From Cladorrhinum sp. PSN259 (taxonomy: Eukaryota > Ascomycota > Sordariomycetes > Sordariales > Podosporaceae): a stretch of DNA of 64,000 nucleotides. The translations under genes and the position numbers were made by a program. Of this stretch, positions 46,551-56,223 are shown in pieces (the first letter of the stretch is position 1; each line of letters opens with the position of its first letter). Location: positions 62,001 through 126,000 of the forward strand of contig MU867100.1 in NCBI GenBank assembly GCA_033725935.1, given 5' to 3'. The notes below the pieces were generated by a model. It was not told where the DNA came from. It saw only the letters and a program-made list of their open reading frames with translations, and did not search any database.

Positions 46551-47437
46551 TTGACTGAGTAGGAAAGAAAGGAAGAAGGGAAATATCATATTATGTGTGG
46601 CCTGGAGAGGTTTTAAAACGATGGACATCAAGACTGGCGTTAAGGTTGCGATCACAACGAGCAATGGACAGTTTCACTTTTCAGTGATTATGGGACGGAC
46701 GAAGCTTTCATTTCGAGGCAAAGTCCTTTGCATAAAATACATCAAATAGGAACTTGAACTGGTCAAGTCTCACCATTATTCATTCTAATACCACTACACT
46801 GCTTCAGTCTCCTTCTATTCTACAACGTTTTAGGACAACGCAGCCTCCTCAGTTTTTAACCCATTCTTCAGCAAACAACCATCATTACAAGAAAACAGAC
46901 AACAAACAAGAGAGACTCAAGAGACAACCACGTAACGGTACAACAAGGCATGAAAGGGTAAATAATACGATAAAACACGGCAATTTCTGCTACTTCTGTG
47001 GATTGTGTGATAGGGGTAAAAACAGGGAACAAAAGTCCCCAGCCCGGCTGTTCCCAGTTTGATGTCTTGTGTCTGTGTAAAAGAGAACCCCATATGCAAC
47101 CCAGCAAACGCCCTTTATACCACCTACCCATTTCCCAGATAAAACGCCCTTGTTAAAACAGCCATTTCTTTGGTACTGTTTGGTGGAAATCCAGAACCCC
47201 TTTCGCCAATTCCCCAAATAAGAGAAGAAACCCACGCTGAAAATGCTCCAGACAGAGAAAATAAATAGCAATGCTGATGTCGTCTTTTTCCCCAGGACCG
47301 ATGCTGTTGACATAGGAGGAAAAAGGGAAAAAGGAACAGAGTGAAAACCTGGGTGTGAAAAGGAGTAATATCGAAACATTAGGAAAAATAAAGAGTGTAT
47401 GTGTGAAATGCTCTCATCGTTCATCCATTGTACAGCG
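46551..47437. other. Convergent intergenic region, 887 bp
   Basis: 3' regions of the polyQ gene (plus) and the gene at 47438-48829 (minus). A/C-rich, without a supported gene. Confidence 0.55.
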
Positions 47438-48829
47438 TTATGCCGGCAGGGCAACCTTTTCAACAGTGAAAGGTTGAGCCTTTATATCCCTTAGGCCGGT
47501 TTCCTTGTTGGTAATTTCGTGCAACGGCACCGAGTGCTCGTTGTCTTTTTCTGACGAAAGTGATTTGCCGCGACCACTGGAACTACGGATTGTAGGTAGT
47601 CTCGGCTTTTGGGCGGCGTGGGTTGGTGCCGGGCTGTGGCGGCCTGCTTCTAGGGCCTTGGTAGAGATGTATTCCTTCTCATCGTCCGAGTCGACATCGG
47701 GGGTGTACACCTGACGGGTGCTTGGCCGCCTTCGAAAGTGTACTTCTTCATCAGATCCCCCAGATTCGGTCGAGAAGCTGTTACCCCTTGCCGTTCGCCG
47801 ACTCCTTGCCCTCGCCGAGGAAGCAGTCGTCATCCTAGACCTTGTCCTGTTCAAGGAAGCCGAAGATCGAAGTTCGGAATCGTATGGCGTCTCTCCCTTA
47901 CGAAGCCTCGCCTCGTATGCCTTCTCTCCTACCAACCTCCCCAGTGAGGATACCCCGTCAACTGTCGAAACTGTCCTCCTGGAACCCACACTCATCATGC
48001 TTGCGCTTCTGCTCACTGGCACTTTGCCTTCCATGACCTTGGCTGATGGTGGAGGCTGCAACATCCAGCGCAGGCCATCCTTGTGCGCCGGCTTGCTGCT
48101 CACGATTGGAGGGTGGTAGTCATTGACAGAAGGGTTCCTTGGCGCGTTGTAGAAATTGAATCGGTCCTCCTCGGTGACGGACTTCTCCATCTTAAGCTTG
48201 GATTCGACAAAGCGGCCAGCAGAATTTCCGGCCTGTTTAAGAGCATCCACCAACTTGAACCTTGACTGCGATGAGTCGAGTCCCCAAAGCTCCTCATCTT
48301 CGCGCTGATATGACTTGGTATTCCAGTCGCCAGCAGTCGAGATTGATACTGTCTTGCTCAGTGTCGGGCTGCTAATAAGATCCCCTTCGGGCACCACGGT
48401 AGGAGTGCTGTCAACGCGACTGTGGGCATGTATCATTGTGTTGATTGTTGGACTCGTCGAAGGCCGAGGACCAGCAATGGAACCCGGGCTCCCCATGCTA
48501 ATAACAAAACTGCTACCGGCATCGATACTTACGGCGCCGTCCCGACTTGCAGTTGTGAGGCGTCGTTGACTCTCGGTTTTGCTGCTATCCCCCGCCCTGC
48601 CCTTTCTCGGCAAGCTTGGTCCCATTCTGATTTCTTCTTCCCAATATGGATTCGTTTGAAAGGGATCTGGTTGTCGGTATCGCTTTGGCTGTTGCATAAC
48701 AATACGTGCTTTCTCCTCGCGCTCCCTCTTGGCGTTCTTGGACGCCCTATGGCGGATTATGACCTGGTTGCATGGTGTGCAGGCGAGAAAGTAGAAGATG
48801 GCTGACTGTGCAGCGGCAAAGTACGACAT
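47438..48829 (-). CDS. Uncharacterised fungal protein, hydrophobic N-terminus and disordered body
   Basis: Single exon, 463 residues. The first ~25 residues are hydrophobic (MSYFAAAQSAIFYFLACTPC), a possible signal anchor. A basic stretch follows (IRHRASKNAKREREEKARIV), then PDPFQTNPYWEEEIRMGPSL, which looks like a conserved block. The remainder is Ser/Arg/Thr-rich: several RSxS-type phosphosite-like words, RTRSRMTTASSARARSRRTA, and an acidic patch TPDVDSDDEKEY. This layout (N-terminal anchor, cytosolic disordered body) suggests a membrane-attached regulator, but I know of no function. No frameshift or unusual base use. Confidence 0.75.
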   Translation of the reverse strand: MSYFAAAQSAIFYFLACTPCNQVIIRHRASKNAKREREEKARIVMQQPKRYRQPDPFQTNPYWEEEIRMGPSLPRKGRAGDSSKTESQRRLTTASRDGAVSIDAGSSFVISMGSPGSIAGPRPSTSPTINTMIHAHSRVDSTPTVVPEGDLISSPTLSKTVSISTAGDWNTKSYQREDEELWGLDSSQSRFKLVDALKQAGNSAGRFVESKLKMEKSVTEEDRFNFYNAPRNPSVNDYHPPIVSSKPAHKDGLRWMLQPPPSAKVMEGKVPVSRSASMMSVGSRRTVSTVDGVSSLGRLVGEKAYEARLRKGETPYDSELRSSASLNRTRSRMTTASSARARSRRTARGNSFSTESGGSDEEVHFRRRPSTRQVYTPDVDSDDEKEYISTKALEAGRHSPAPTHAAQKPRLPTIRSSSGRGKSLSSEKDNEHSVPLHEITNKETGLRDIKAQPFTVEKVALPA

Positions 48830-50991
48830 CCTCTGCGACCCTCCTCCTGCTTCCTCCTGCTTCCAACTGTTGAGATTCCCTTCTTTAATATCAATGTCCC
48901 AGTCGACAGCGTGCTAGAGAGGAGATATCGAAGGATCTACCATGAGATGCTGAACCGTTGACAAATAGAAGTCGTGTCCTTTGGTTGTTAATGGGTCCGT
49001 CAAGTCAGCCTCTCCTATCGGTGCTTCCCCAGAAGTCGAAAGTCAAAAACCCCTCTGCGCCTCAGCCACGTCAGCCCGGCCGAATAATCAGTTTCGATTG
49101 CAGATATGCCTCGTTTGTGCGTTCAAGTGGCGGGGCTCGAGAGTCGAGGTTCTGGGGAGCATGTAAAACAGGTGATGTGCACAATGCGCTGCAAGAGGGA
49201 TATCGGGTGTGATGTTTGACGAAGGCCGATCATCCAGGGGACGGGGCAACGGCAACGGCTATGCACGTACCAATGCACCTTGGAAACGGTTTGACCAAAA
49301 GAAACAAAAAGGAAACTATTCGTTGGCGGTGGGGAAGGGAAACAGGAGGTAAGAAAAGAGAAAATGGGATTCGAACTCGAATTGAGATTGGAATCGGACT
49401 TTAGCAACCAGAAACACAAAGGGGTCCGAGGATTGGGGGGAATGGGGGGATTGTATCAGCTTAATCAAACTGGACGAGAGGTCATCCACAAGGCACGCGG
49501 TTAGCAACCCGAGAGAAGGGGGATGGGGGGGGTGGTTAATTTGATATTACGAAACAATCCGGGGGGCAGAATGTGGTATGGGTAGCAAGGAGGGCGGGCG
49601 AAGCACTGACGTGGAAAATAGTAGCAGGGTTCCATCGTTCGCTCCTCCTTCACCTTTCAAAAGTCACAGCAACCCCCACGATTTGGTTGCTTTCTTCGCT
49701 TGCAAAGACCGCAACAGTCTTTCATCCGCAACCGAAGCCATGGTTCAATACCCCAAACTGTAGAGAGATGCATCCCGCATGTATACTATGTACTGTACCA
49801 ACTCAGGAAGGAGCGTGGAAAAGGGCCAAGTACTTTGGCGTCTAGCAGCCAAACATTCTGCAGCGCTACTGCGCGGTTGCGGGCCCTGGATTCGCAATGC
49901 GACTGGGCTAATTCAAAATTTGGAAAAGTCCATGTTAAACGTTGCACACTGAGTGGTTCGTTCCTGAACCGTAAGCGTGGAATTTCGGATTTGCGATCAG
50001 GTATCCGTACAACAGGTAGGTACACAGCTTTGAACACTTGAACTAGAAAGATTCTGGAAAGCAGATTCGAAGACTTGGGCACGGAATGCACGGAATGCAC
50101 GGAGGGCACCAATCAACAAAACGTTCACAAATTGAAATTTAATCTTTGGCACAGAATATTTTTATTGAAACTGCATGCCATCAAGTTTTGTCCCTTGGCA
50201 AGCAAACGTGGACAGGAGATGAGGGGGAGGAGAGGAGTCGGAGGTATCCCATGTTGCCACGTCTCCCCCCTTGTTCCTGATCTAGATCAAACTGGCAAAC
50301 AAGTCACACAGACAGACCACACCACCACCACCAACAAACATTATGAGGTACATGTACATGTACAAGTACATTTCAGCACCCGCGACGACAGCCACTCATG
50401 ACATTACAAGACCTAAAATCTTTCTGACATTACAAGACCTAAAATCTTTCTGACATTACAAGACCTAAAATCTTTCTGACATTACAAGACCTAAAATCTT
50501 TCTGACATTACCCTACACATTTATATTTCATATTTCATCGACATCTCTCCACGACGATGTTACACGCAACCCAACATTAAAACATAAGCGCCACAAATTC
50601 ACTCAACCTGATGTGCAGTTTTGTTGAGATTGTTTTTCTTCCTTTCTTTCCTGCTTCCTTTTTCCGATCCATCGCGAAAAGCCCCGTCTAATCCCGAAGC
50701 ATGGCATGCGTGAAAATAATCCATTCCGACCCAAAATGCCAGGTTTTCGGTAGCAAAGAATAATATAAAATCGAACTGAAGGGGAGAACCATGAGAACGT
50801 AGAGGAAATTGAAGGCTGGCCGCAAGAATATTTCCCTGAGGGTAGTATACAGTGTGCGTAACAAACTCCTTGCCATGCCTATCAAAGGAAATGTTGCCCA
50901 TATAAATTCGAGGTATGTGGAATGAACAAAATGAAAAACGCGATGCTGTCCATCCAAGGACCCGGACATCGCTGGTCGTAGATGACCAACT
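48830..50991. other. Intergenic, 2.16 kb, with tandem repeat
   Basis: 5' region of the gene at 47438-48829 and 3' region of the gene at 50992-52323. Holds the 26-bp tandem repeat at 50400-50511, a TACATGTACATGTAC palindromic stretch near 50348, and a repeated GCACGGAAT word at 50080-50100. No gene is supported. Confidence 0.55.
50400..50511 (+). repeat. Tandem repeat, 26-bp unit, about 4.3 copies
   Basis: Four perfect head-to-tail copies of a 26-bp unit (begins GACATTACAAGACC, ends ATCTTTCT) at 50400-50425, 50426-50451, 50452-50477 and 50478-50503. A partial fifth copy (GACATTAC) follows. The copies are identical, implying recent expansion or homogenisation. It lies about 0.5 kb beyond the stop of the 50992-52323 gene, outside or near its 3' UTR. 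Confidence 0.95.
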
Positions 50992-52323
50992 TTAAACATC
51001 CCACTCATTCTCTTCAACCTCGGGCTCGTCAGTAGTAGTGAGAGCCGCAAATGAGGACCCTTGAGCATACGACTTGCCAGGCTTGCCCGAGACACTGGGC
51101 CCATTGGTGGGCTGCAGGTTAGAAGCAGGCTTCGATGGAGCAGCAGATGGCTCCGACTCGTTTGAGCTCTCGTTGGCAGCATTGGTGCCCTTCTTCTTCG
51201 ACTTCTTGGTTTTGACCGTGTTCCACGCCTCCTCATCACGGAGCATCTCCATCTGCTCCTCCTCCGATGGGAGTGTTGCGATCCAGTTGGCTGAAGCAGC
51301 ATCCTTGTCCTTTGGTGCTGGCTTGCCCTTAGGAAGCGGCACCTTGACGTAGCCGTCATTGTCAAAAGTATCCAAGAGTGTCACGGGGGCAGAGTCGCCG
51401 TTTGTGGTGGTGGCGGTGCTGGCATTTCCGCTGCCATGGGCTTCGTTACCAGTCCAAACAGAAGGCTTCTGGGTCTGGGCGGTCATGAAGGCAGATCCAT
51501 CCTTCGCAGCGCGGCCTTCAGCGATGCGGGCCACTCGTCGCTGAGCTTCCTCGGCCGCCTTCCTGTGCTTCTCGTCTTCGCGGCGCTGCTCCTGCTCCTG
51601 CTCCTTCTTCTTGCGGTTCTGGCGCTGCTTCTTGGTCTCAGTCTTCTCAGGCTCCTTGGCATTCTTCTCCTTCTTAGGCTTGACTTTGTCTGTATCCGTC
51701 AGACGAAGCACAGAGGGACCGGATGACTTGGGCTCAAGCATATCCGAGACATCACCGGCGTCGGTAGCCTTAAGCTCGGGAGAGGCACTAGATGATTCGT
51801 CATCGTCGGCATCCACTCCGGCTGCAGAGGAAGGGGCCGAGACCGGCGCAGGAGCTGAAGGCTTGGTGGCCTTAGTCTCGTTTGTCGCGTCATCGATGAT
51901 CTGGGCACGAGACTGCTTGACTGATTTTTGACGCTTCTCGTCAGCCTTCTTCGGGGCATTGAGATTGGTGCCTTGTTTGATGCTAGCCAGTTGACGAGCA
52001 AATTCCCGATTGTCAATGCCGTCATCGGAGCTATCTTCGGCAACAGGCGCCTTTGCTTGCTTGTTGGAGCTCGAGGACTTAGGCGCGCGCTCCTTGGGCT
52101 GCGTTGGCTTGATTGACTCCGTATCCTTGTGTGCCTCGACCCGCTGGCGCTTCGCCTTTTCTTTCGTCTCCTTCTTTGGCTGCTTTTCTTCGAGCCTTTG
52201 CCGCTGAACAGCAGGGCGGACACTGGGGCGGAGTTTGTCTCTTTTACTAGAGTAGCTATAATAGAGAGCAATAACGCCTAGGACAAAGCCCCAGCTGAAG
52301 AGGGTAGACATTGCGACGCCCAT
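50992..52323 (-). CDS. Lys/Glu-rich single-pass membrane protein, unknown function
   Basis: Single exon, 443 residues. An N-terminal membrane segment (STLFSWGFVLGVIALYYSY) is followed at once by basic residues (SSKRDKLRP), so the rest probably faces the cytosol. The body is Lys/Glu/Ala-rich: acidic Ser patches (DDDESSSASPE) and a strongly charged coiled coil (KKQRQNRKKKEQEQEQRRED). Toward the C-terminus are short motifs that look conserved: GYVKVPLPKGKP, EEEQMEMLRDEEAWNTVKTK and the ending EVEENEWDV. The layout resembles ER-anchored ribosome- or RNA-associated proteins, but that is an analogy, not a family assignment. Confidence 0.78.
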   Translation of the reverse strand: MGVAMSTLFSWGFVLGVIALYYSYSSKRDKLRPSVRPAVQRQRLEEKQPKKETKEKAKRQRVEAHKDTESIKPTQPKERAPKSSSSNKQAKAPVAEDSSDDGIDNREFARQLASIKQGTNLNAPKKADEKRQKSVKQSRAQIIDDATNETKATKPSAPAPVSAPSSAAGVDADDDESSSASPELKATDAGDVSDMLEPKSSGPSVLRLTDTDKVKPKKEKNAKEPEKTETKKQRQNRKKKEQEQEQRREDEKHRKAAEEAQRRVARIAEGRAAKDGSAFMTAQTQKPSVWTGNEAHGSGNASTATTTNGDSAPVTLLDTFDNDGYVKVPLPKGKPAPKDKDAASANWIATLPSEEEQMEMLRDEEAWNTVKTKKSKKKGTNAANESSNESEPSAAPSKPASNLQPTNGPSVSGKPGKSYAQGSSFAALTTTDEPEVEENEWDV

Positions 52324-53741
52324 GGTGACGGGAGGAGTTGGGGGCTTGGGATCGAGAAATGGGGATTCGCGAAGCTAGGCACTGCGGTGTAGTCGCGTGC
52401 AATAGCTCGTCAATTGATGATCGATGCCAAAGCTAGAGCTCACTACGGAGTTGTGAGACCGTAACAGATCAATCACGCCCACGAAGTGAGATGAGCGTGG
52501 GACGTTAGGACAACCTTTGGGGAACTTGACGAGTCGATGTGATCGGCCGATCGGGGAACCGCAGATGCAGATAACTAGAAAATTGACGCGGTTGTCTGTG
52601 GCGGTGGGCTGAGTAGAAACTCTCAAGAGACGAGCGCGTTGAAAAGAATAAAACAGGGTTCGCGAAGGCGATGGAGAGAAGAGTGGTCAAGGCCAACAAA
52701 TTCACGGGTGGCCCAAAATCCAAATTGGTGCTGCTTGCAGGTGAAAGGTGTTCAGAAGTTCGGCTGCGCTGCCCAACCAGTAGTAGCCCCAACTTGTTCT
52801 AGCAAAAAGATGCCACCTGGTGGGGAGTGGACGGCTAGTCCCTGCTCCCAAGTCGCTAGGGCGGTACAGCGTGGCTTCATCGAAAGATGATTGGCGGCAG
52901 GTCGATAGTGGCGATAACAGATAATAGCAAGACGAGCTGTGGTGCTGCCAACAGATTCGGAATTATTTCAAGGGACAGATGCCTGATAAAGTTCCAGGTG
53001 GTATAAATTTACCTACTTCGCCATGTATGTTTCCTGTTAAGGAAACAATACTCCCATCGAGGTTCAAATAATCTCTTTAAAGCCAGTGCAGCATGGTCAT
53101 AGATGTTATCATGCGCAACTTTGATTCAGCGGTGGGGAAAGTGATTGGGGGTCAAGGTTCTCAACGTTCATGGATAGGCGTGCAATTGGAAGCCCTCCGC
53201 TGCAAGGTACACTCGTCTGAAGTTGAAGTGAAACCTGGAACAACTGCAATTCCTGGTGGGGAACATTTCTTACAGGCGACAGGTGGTGAAGACTGGCAGC
53301 CCAACGGCTGTGGTCTCAGACCTATGTATCCAATGCTGGATGGGAGCACACTTCCCTTCAGCCATTGAGCCAGCCATGGAACCCGGCCTGTCATCAGTAT
53401 GTTGCCAAGGTCCACCGAACTGATACGAACTAGGAAGGTGGGACATCTCCAAGATCATTGAGCTGCTCTCAATCGATATCTCAAAAAAATGACAACGGAA
53501 AAAATGCTTCCAAGAGTGCTTTAGTCCCCAGTTCCAAATGCCGGGTTGCCGTATCCTGCAAGTCTGAAACTGCTTCGGGCATTACTTTAGTTTTCATTTA
53601 CTCAAGGACGTTGTCCGATCAGCACACACCTCAAACCTCGGTTTCTCCTCCAACCTGGAAGTATCAGCTCGATAACTCCCGCTTCACATTACTACATCTG
53701 AACCCCGCACTCGCGATATTATTCATACATACACACAAAAC
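52324..53741. promoter_or_regulatory. Divergent intergenic region, 1.4 kb
   Basis: Between the start codons of the Lys/Glu-rich membrane protein gene (minus) and the nucleoside hydrolase gene (plus). No gene or repeat is supported. Confidence 0.5.
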
Positions 53742-55295
53742 ATGGCACCTAAAAATCGCATCATTATTGACACGGACCCAGGTTTGCATTTTGCCCTATG
53801 CACTTGTATCTAGCTAATCACCTTTCTGATATCTGTTCCAGGTGTCGACGATGTCCTGGCCTTGCTGCTGGCCCTCAGCGCCTCGCCAGAGGAGCTTGAG
53901 GTAGCCATGATCTCGGTCACATACGGCAACGTCCCGCTGCAGAGGTGCGACCTGACTCTCGCCTATGAGCACGAGTTTCTCTTTTTCTGACGTGACACAA
54001 TTTTCTGATAGTGTCCTCCGCAATGTTGTTGCACTGTTCCACGTGCTCGAGAAGGAAACGGCCTGGCGTGCGTCGACTGGCAAGGGTTCATACGGTGCAT
54101 TGCATACTTATAAGCCGCTTGTTGCTATCGGTGCCGACCATCCGCTTGAAGAGGAAGCGCTCATTGCAGATTACTTTCGTAAGGCTGAGCTCTCCGGTCG
54201 TTATTGCTGTTCCTTGAGTCTAACCCTAACCTTTCTCAGATGGCCTTGACGGCCTACATGGTGTTCATGACAAGGTGAGATATGCCCACCATGCTCTTGG
54301 TTCGGCTTTGTCTCTGACCGAATTTATCTACATAGCATCCTCATTTAAGCCCAGCTGATACCTGGCGCACTTTGTTTGACGATACTGCCAGTGGACCAGT
54401 CGAGCCCCCTTCGTTTTCAAAGTATTTCACTCCTAGCAAGGGTCCATCTCATAAGGAGATTCTTCGGATACTCAGGGAGGAACCAGCGGACACCATCACC
54501 ATCGTAGCCGTTGGTCCTTTAACCAATGTGGCACTAGCAGCAGCCGAGGATCCCGAGGCCTTCCTTCGCGTGAAGGAGGTTGTTGTCATGGGAGGCGCTG
54601 TTGAGTGCGAAGGAAACGTCACCCCGGTTGCCGAGTTCAACTGCATGGCCGATGCTGTTGCTGCTGCGAGGGTCTACGCCCTGACTTCTCCAACCCCATC
54701 ATCAACCATGCCACCGGTTCTGGAAGGAAAATCGTTCCTGCCTCCCTACCCCACGAAGCTGTCTCGGCGTCTCAAGTTGACTCTGTTCCCCTTGGACATT
54801 ACGACGCCTCACGAACTCTATAAGAAGGTCTTCAACGACAAGATTCAGCCTCTGCTGGAATTGGGCAGCCCGCTTGCCCAATGGACCGACACATTCATGA
54901 ATGGTACCTTCAACAAGATTGACTCAATGCTCGGCGAGGGTCACGACGCGGGTTTGTCCTTACACGATCCCCTTTGCATTTGGTACATGTTGACTCGCGA
55001 TGATCCCGCGTGGAAGACGGTGCCTCAGCTGGAAGACATCCGGGTCGAGACATGCGGCCAATGGACCAGGGGCATGCATATAATCGACAAGCGTGGCAGG
55101 GCGAAGCCAGCTGAAGTGGACAGCACGGTGCAGACCAACCCAGAAGATCCCTTGGATGCTGTCACGCTGGATCAAATCCCCGGCGACGATCAAAACTGGC
55201 TCCACCCAAAGAAGGGCAACAGAATCAGAAGGATGGTCACGTCCCCAGGCCAGGACATTTTCGCGAAATACTTGCTGGACAGGATCTTTGCCTAG
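53742..55295 (+). CDS. Inosine/uridine-preferring nucleoside hydrolase
   Basis: Five exons: 53742-53781, 53842-53944, 54012-54178, 54240-54274 (35 nt) and 54336-55295; phases agree, 434 residues. The enzyme hydrolyses the N-glycosidic bond of ribonucleosides for purine/pyrimidine salvage (yeast Urh1 type). The N-terminal IIIDTDPGVDDVLALLLA, assembled across intron 1, is the Ca2+-binding Asp cluster signature. TITIVAVGPLTNVALAA, VVVMGGAVECEGNVTPVAEF and the C-terminal LSLHDPLCIWY (His and Asp) complete the active site. At 434 residues it is longer than typical ~310-340-residue members. The additions are insertions around ~220-245 (SSTMPPVLEGKSFLPPYP) and a C-terminal extension. No targeting signal seen. 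Confidence 0.93.
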
Positions 55296-55710
55296 GGCAA
55301 GTATTGTGTTATTCTAAAATCCTAGCCACTCATGCTGCCCTTTTTTATTTATTTTTCAATTCTGGGTATCTTAACTCTGCCTAGAAAGAATAAAGCTGAA
55401 CTCGAATCTGAGCCATTCAAATGCTTCTCGAAGGGTGTCAGCAGAAGGAGTTCAGAAGGAACGGAGGTTGAAGAAGTCATTCATACCCTTAGAATAGACA
55501 AACCGAATGTGAAAGTACCAACGCCGTGTTATGTTGTGTATGTTCTCTCAAAAAGACACCCTTCTTCTGTGTGTCAAATAGCCTCCCATGCAAGCCCGCT
55601 CCGAAAATATAAAACCCAGATAATCAACCGGAAGTAAAAACGCTTGCCTCTCTCTCTGTGTATTTCCCATCCGTTTTGCGTATACGTATGCTTGTCGTGC
55701 CAGCTTTTTC
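55296..55710. other. Convergent intergenic region, 415 bp
   Basis: 3' regions of the nucleoside hydrolase gene and LSM8. An AATAAA at 55389-55394 is a plausible polyadenylation signal for the plus-strand gene. Confidence 0.5.
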
Positions 55711-56223
55711 TCAATGCTTTGTCGTCCCAATGACCGCGCCCTTAACTTCCGTCCAGTTGATGCTGTCGTCTAGGGCTTCGTCTACCAAGCCCACGAGGCA
55801 AACATTCTCCCCGCGAATCAGGTAGAGCCCGAGTGGGACTTCGGCCGAGGGTTCGCCGTCTTCTGGGCTGCGGATTACGCGCTCGACCGTGTTTGAGAGG
55901 ACCTAGATTTTGTTGAAAAAAGAGGGTCGGGGATTAGTACTTGGTTTCTGTCCTGTCCTGTCCAAAGGCGCGATGATGATGAACGGGCAGATGGATTGCA
56001 AGAGAATGAGAGGGTGGGAGGAAAAAGAAGTTTGTTTTTACCAGGTTGGTCGTGTTATCGTGCGCCATGAGGGTGCCGACTAGGCTGCGCCCGTCCGTTG
56101 TGATTATGCACACTTTTTCTAGTTCAAGAGCAAAGATTAGATTAGTTTGAAGAGCTCGTAGATGAGTACTTAGAGGCGGTTTGGTTTTGCAAACGTACTC
56201 TCCACGTAGCTATTGAGAGACAT
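55711..56223 (-). CDS. lsm8: U6 snRNA-associated Sm-like protein LSm8
   Basis: Three exons on the minus strand, 56223-56199 (25 nt), 56118-56042 and 55902-55711, introns of 80 and 139 bp; 97 residues. LSm8 defines the nuclear Lsm2-8 ring that binds the U6 snRNA 3' end. The spliced start is MSLNSYVEKKV; Sm1 follows (CIITTDGRSLVGTLMAHDNT) and Sm2 is GLYLIRGENVCLVG with the expected RG pair. The loop contains VERVIRSPEDG and the tail is DEALDDSINWTEVKG. The length equals the family norm (~95-100). No single exon is long enough to stand out as a gene; it was found by reading the spliced minus strand. Confidence 0.92.

Noticed and set aside
49360..49385. GTTCGAATCCC on the minus strand followed by a T-rich stretch, tRNA-like
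   Set aside because: The T-arm stem does not pair and no A box or acceptor stem is found.
50400..50511. Tandem repeat considered as CRISPR-like array
   Set aside because: Units are directly adjacent without spacers, and the genome is eukaryotic.
54218..54232. TAACCCTAACC, telomere-like
   Set aside because: Fewer than two repeat units, and it lies at the branch-site region of an intron of the nucleoside hydrolase gene.
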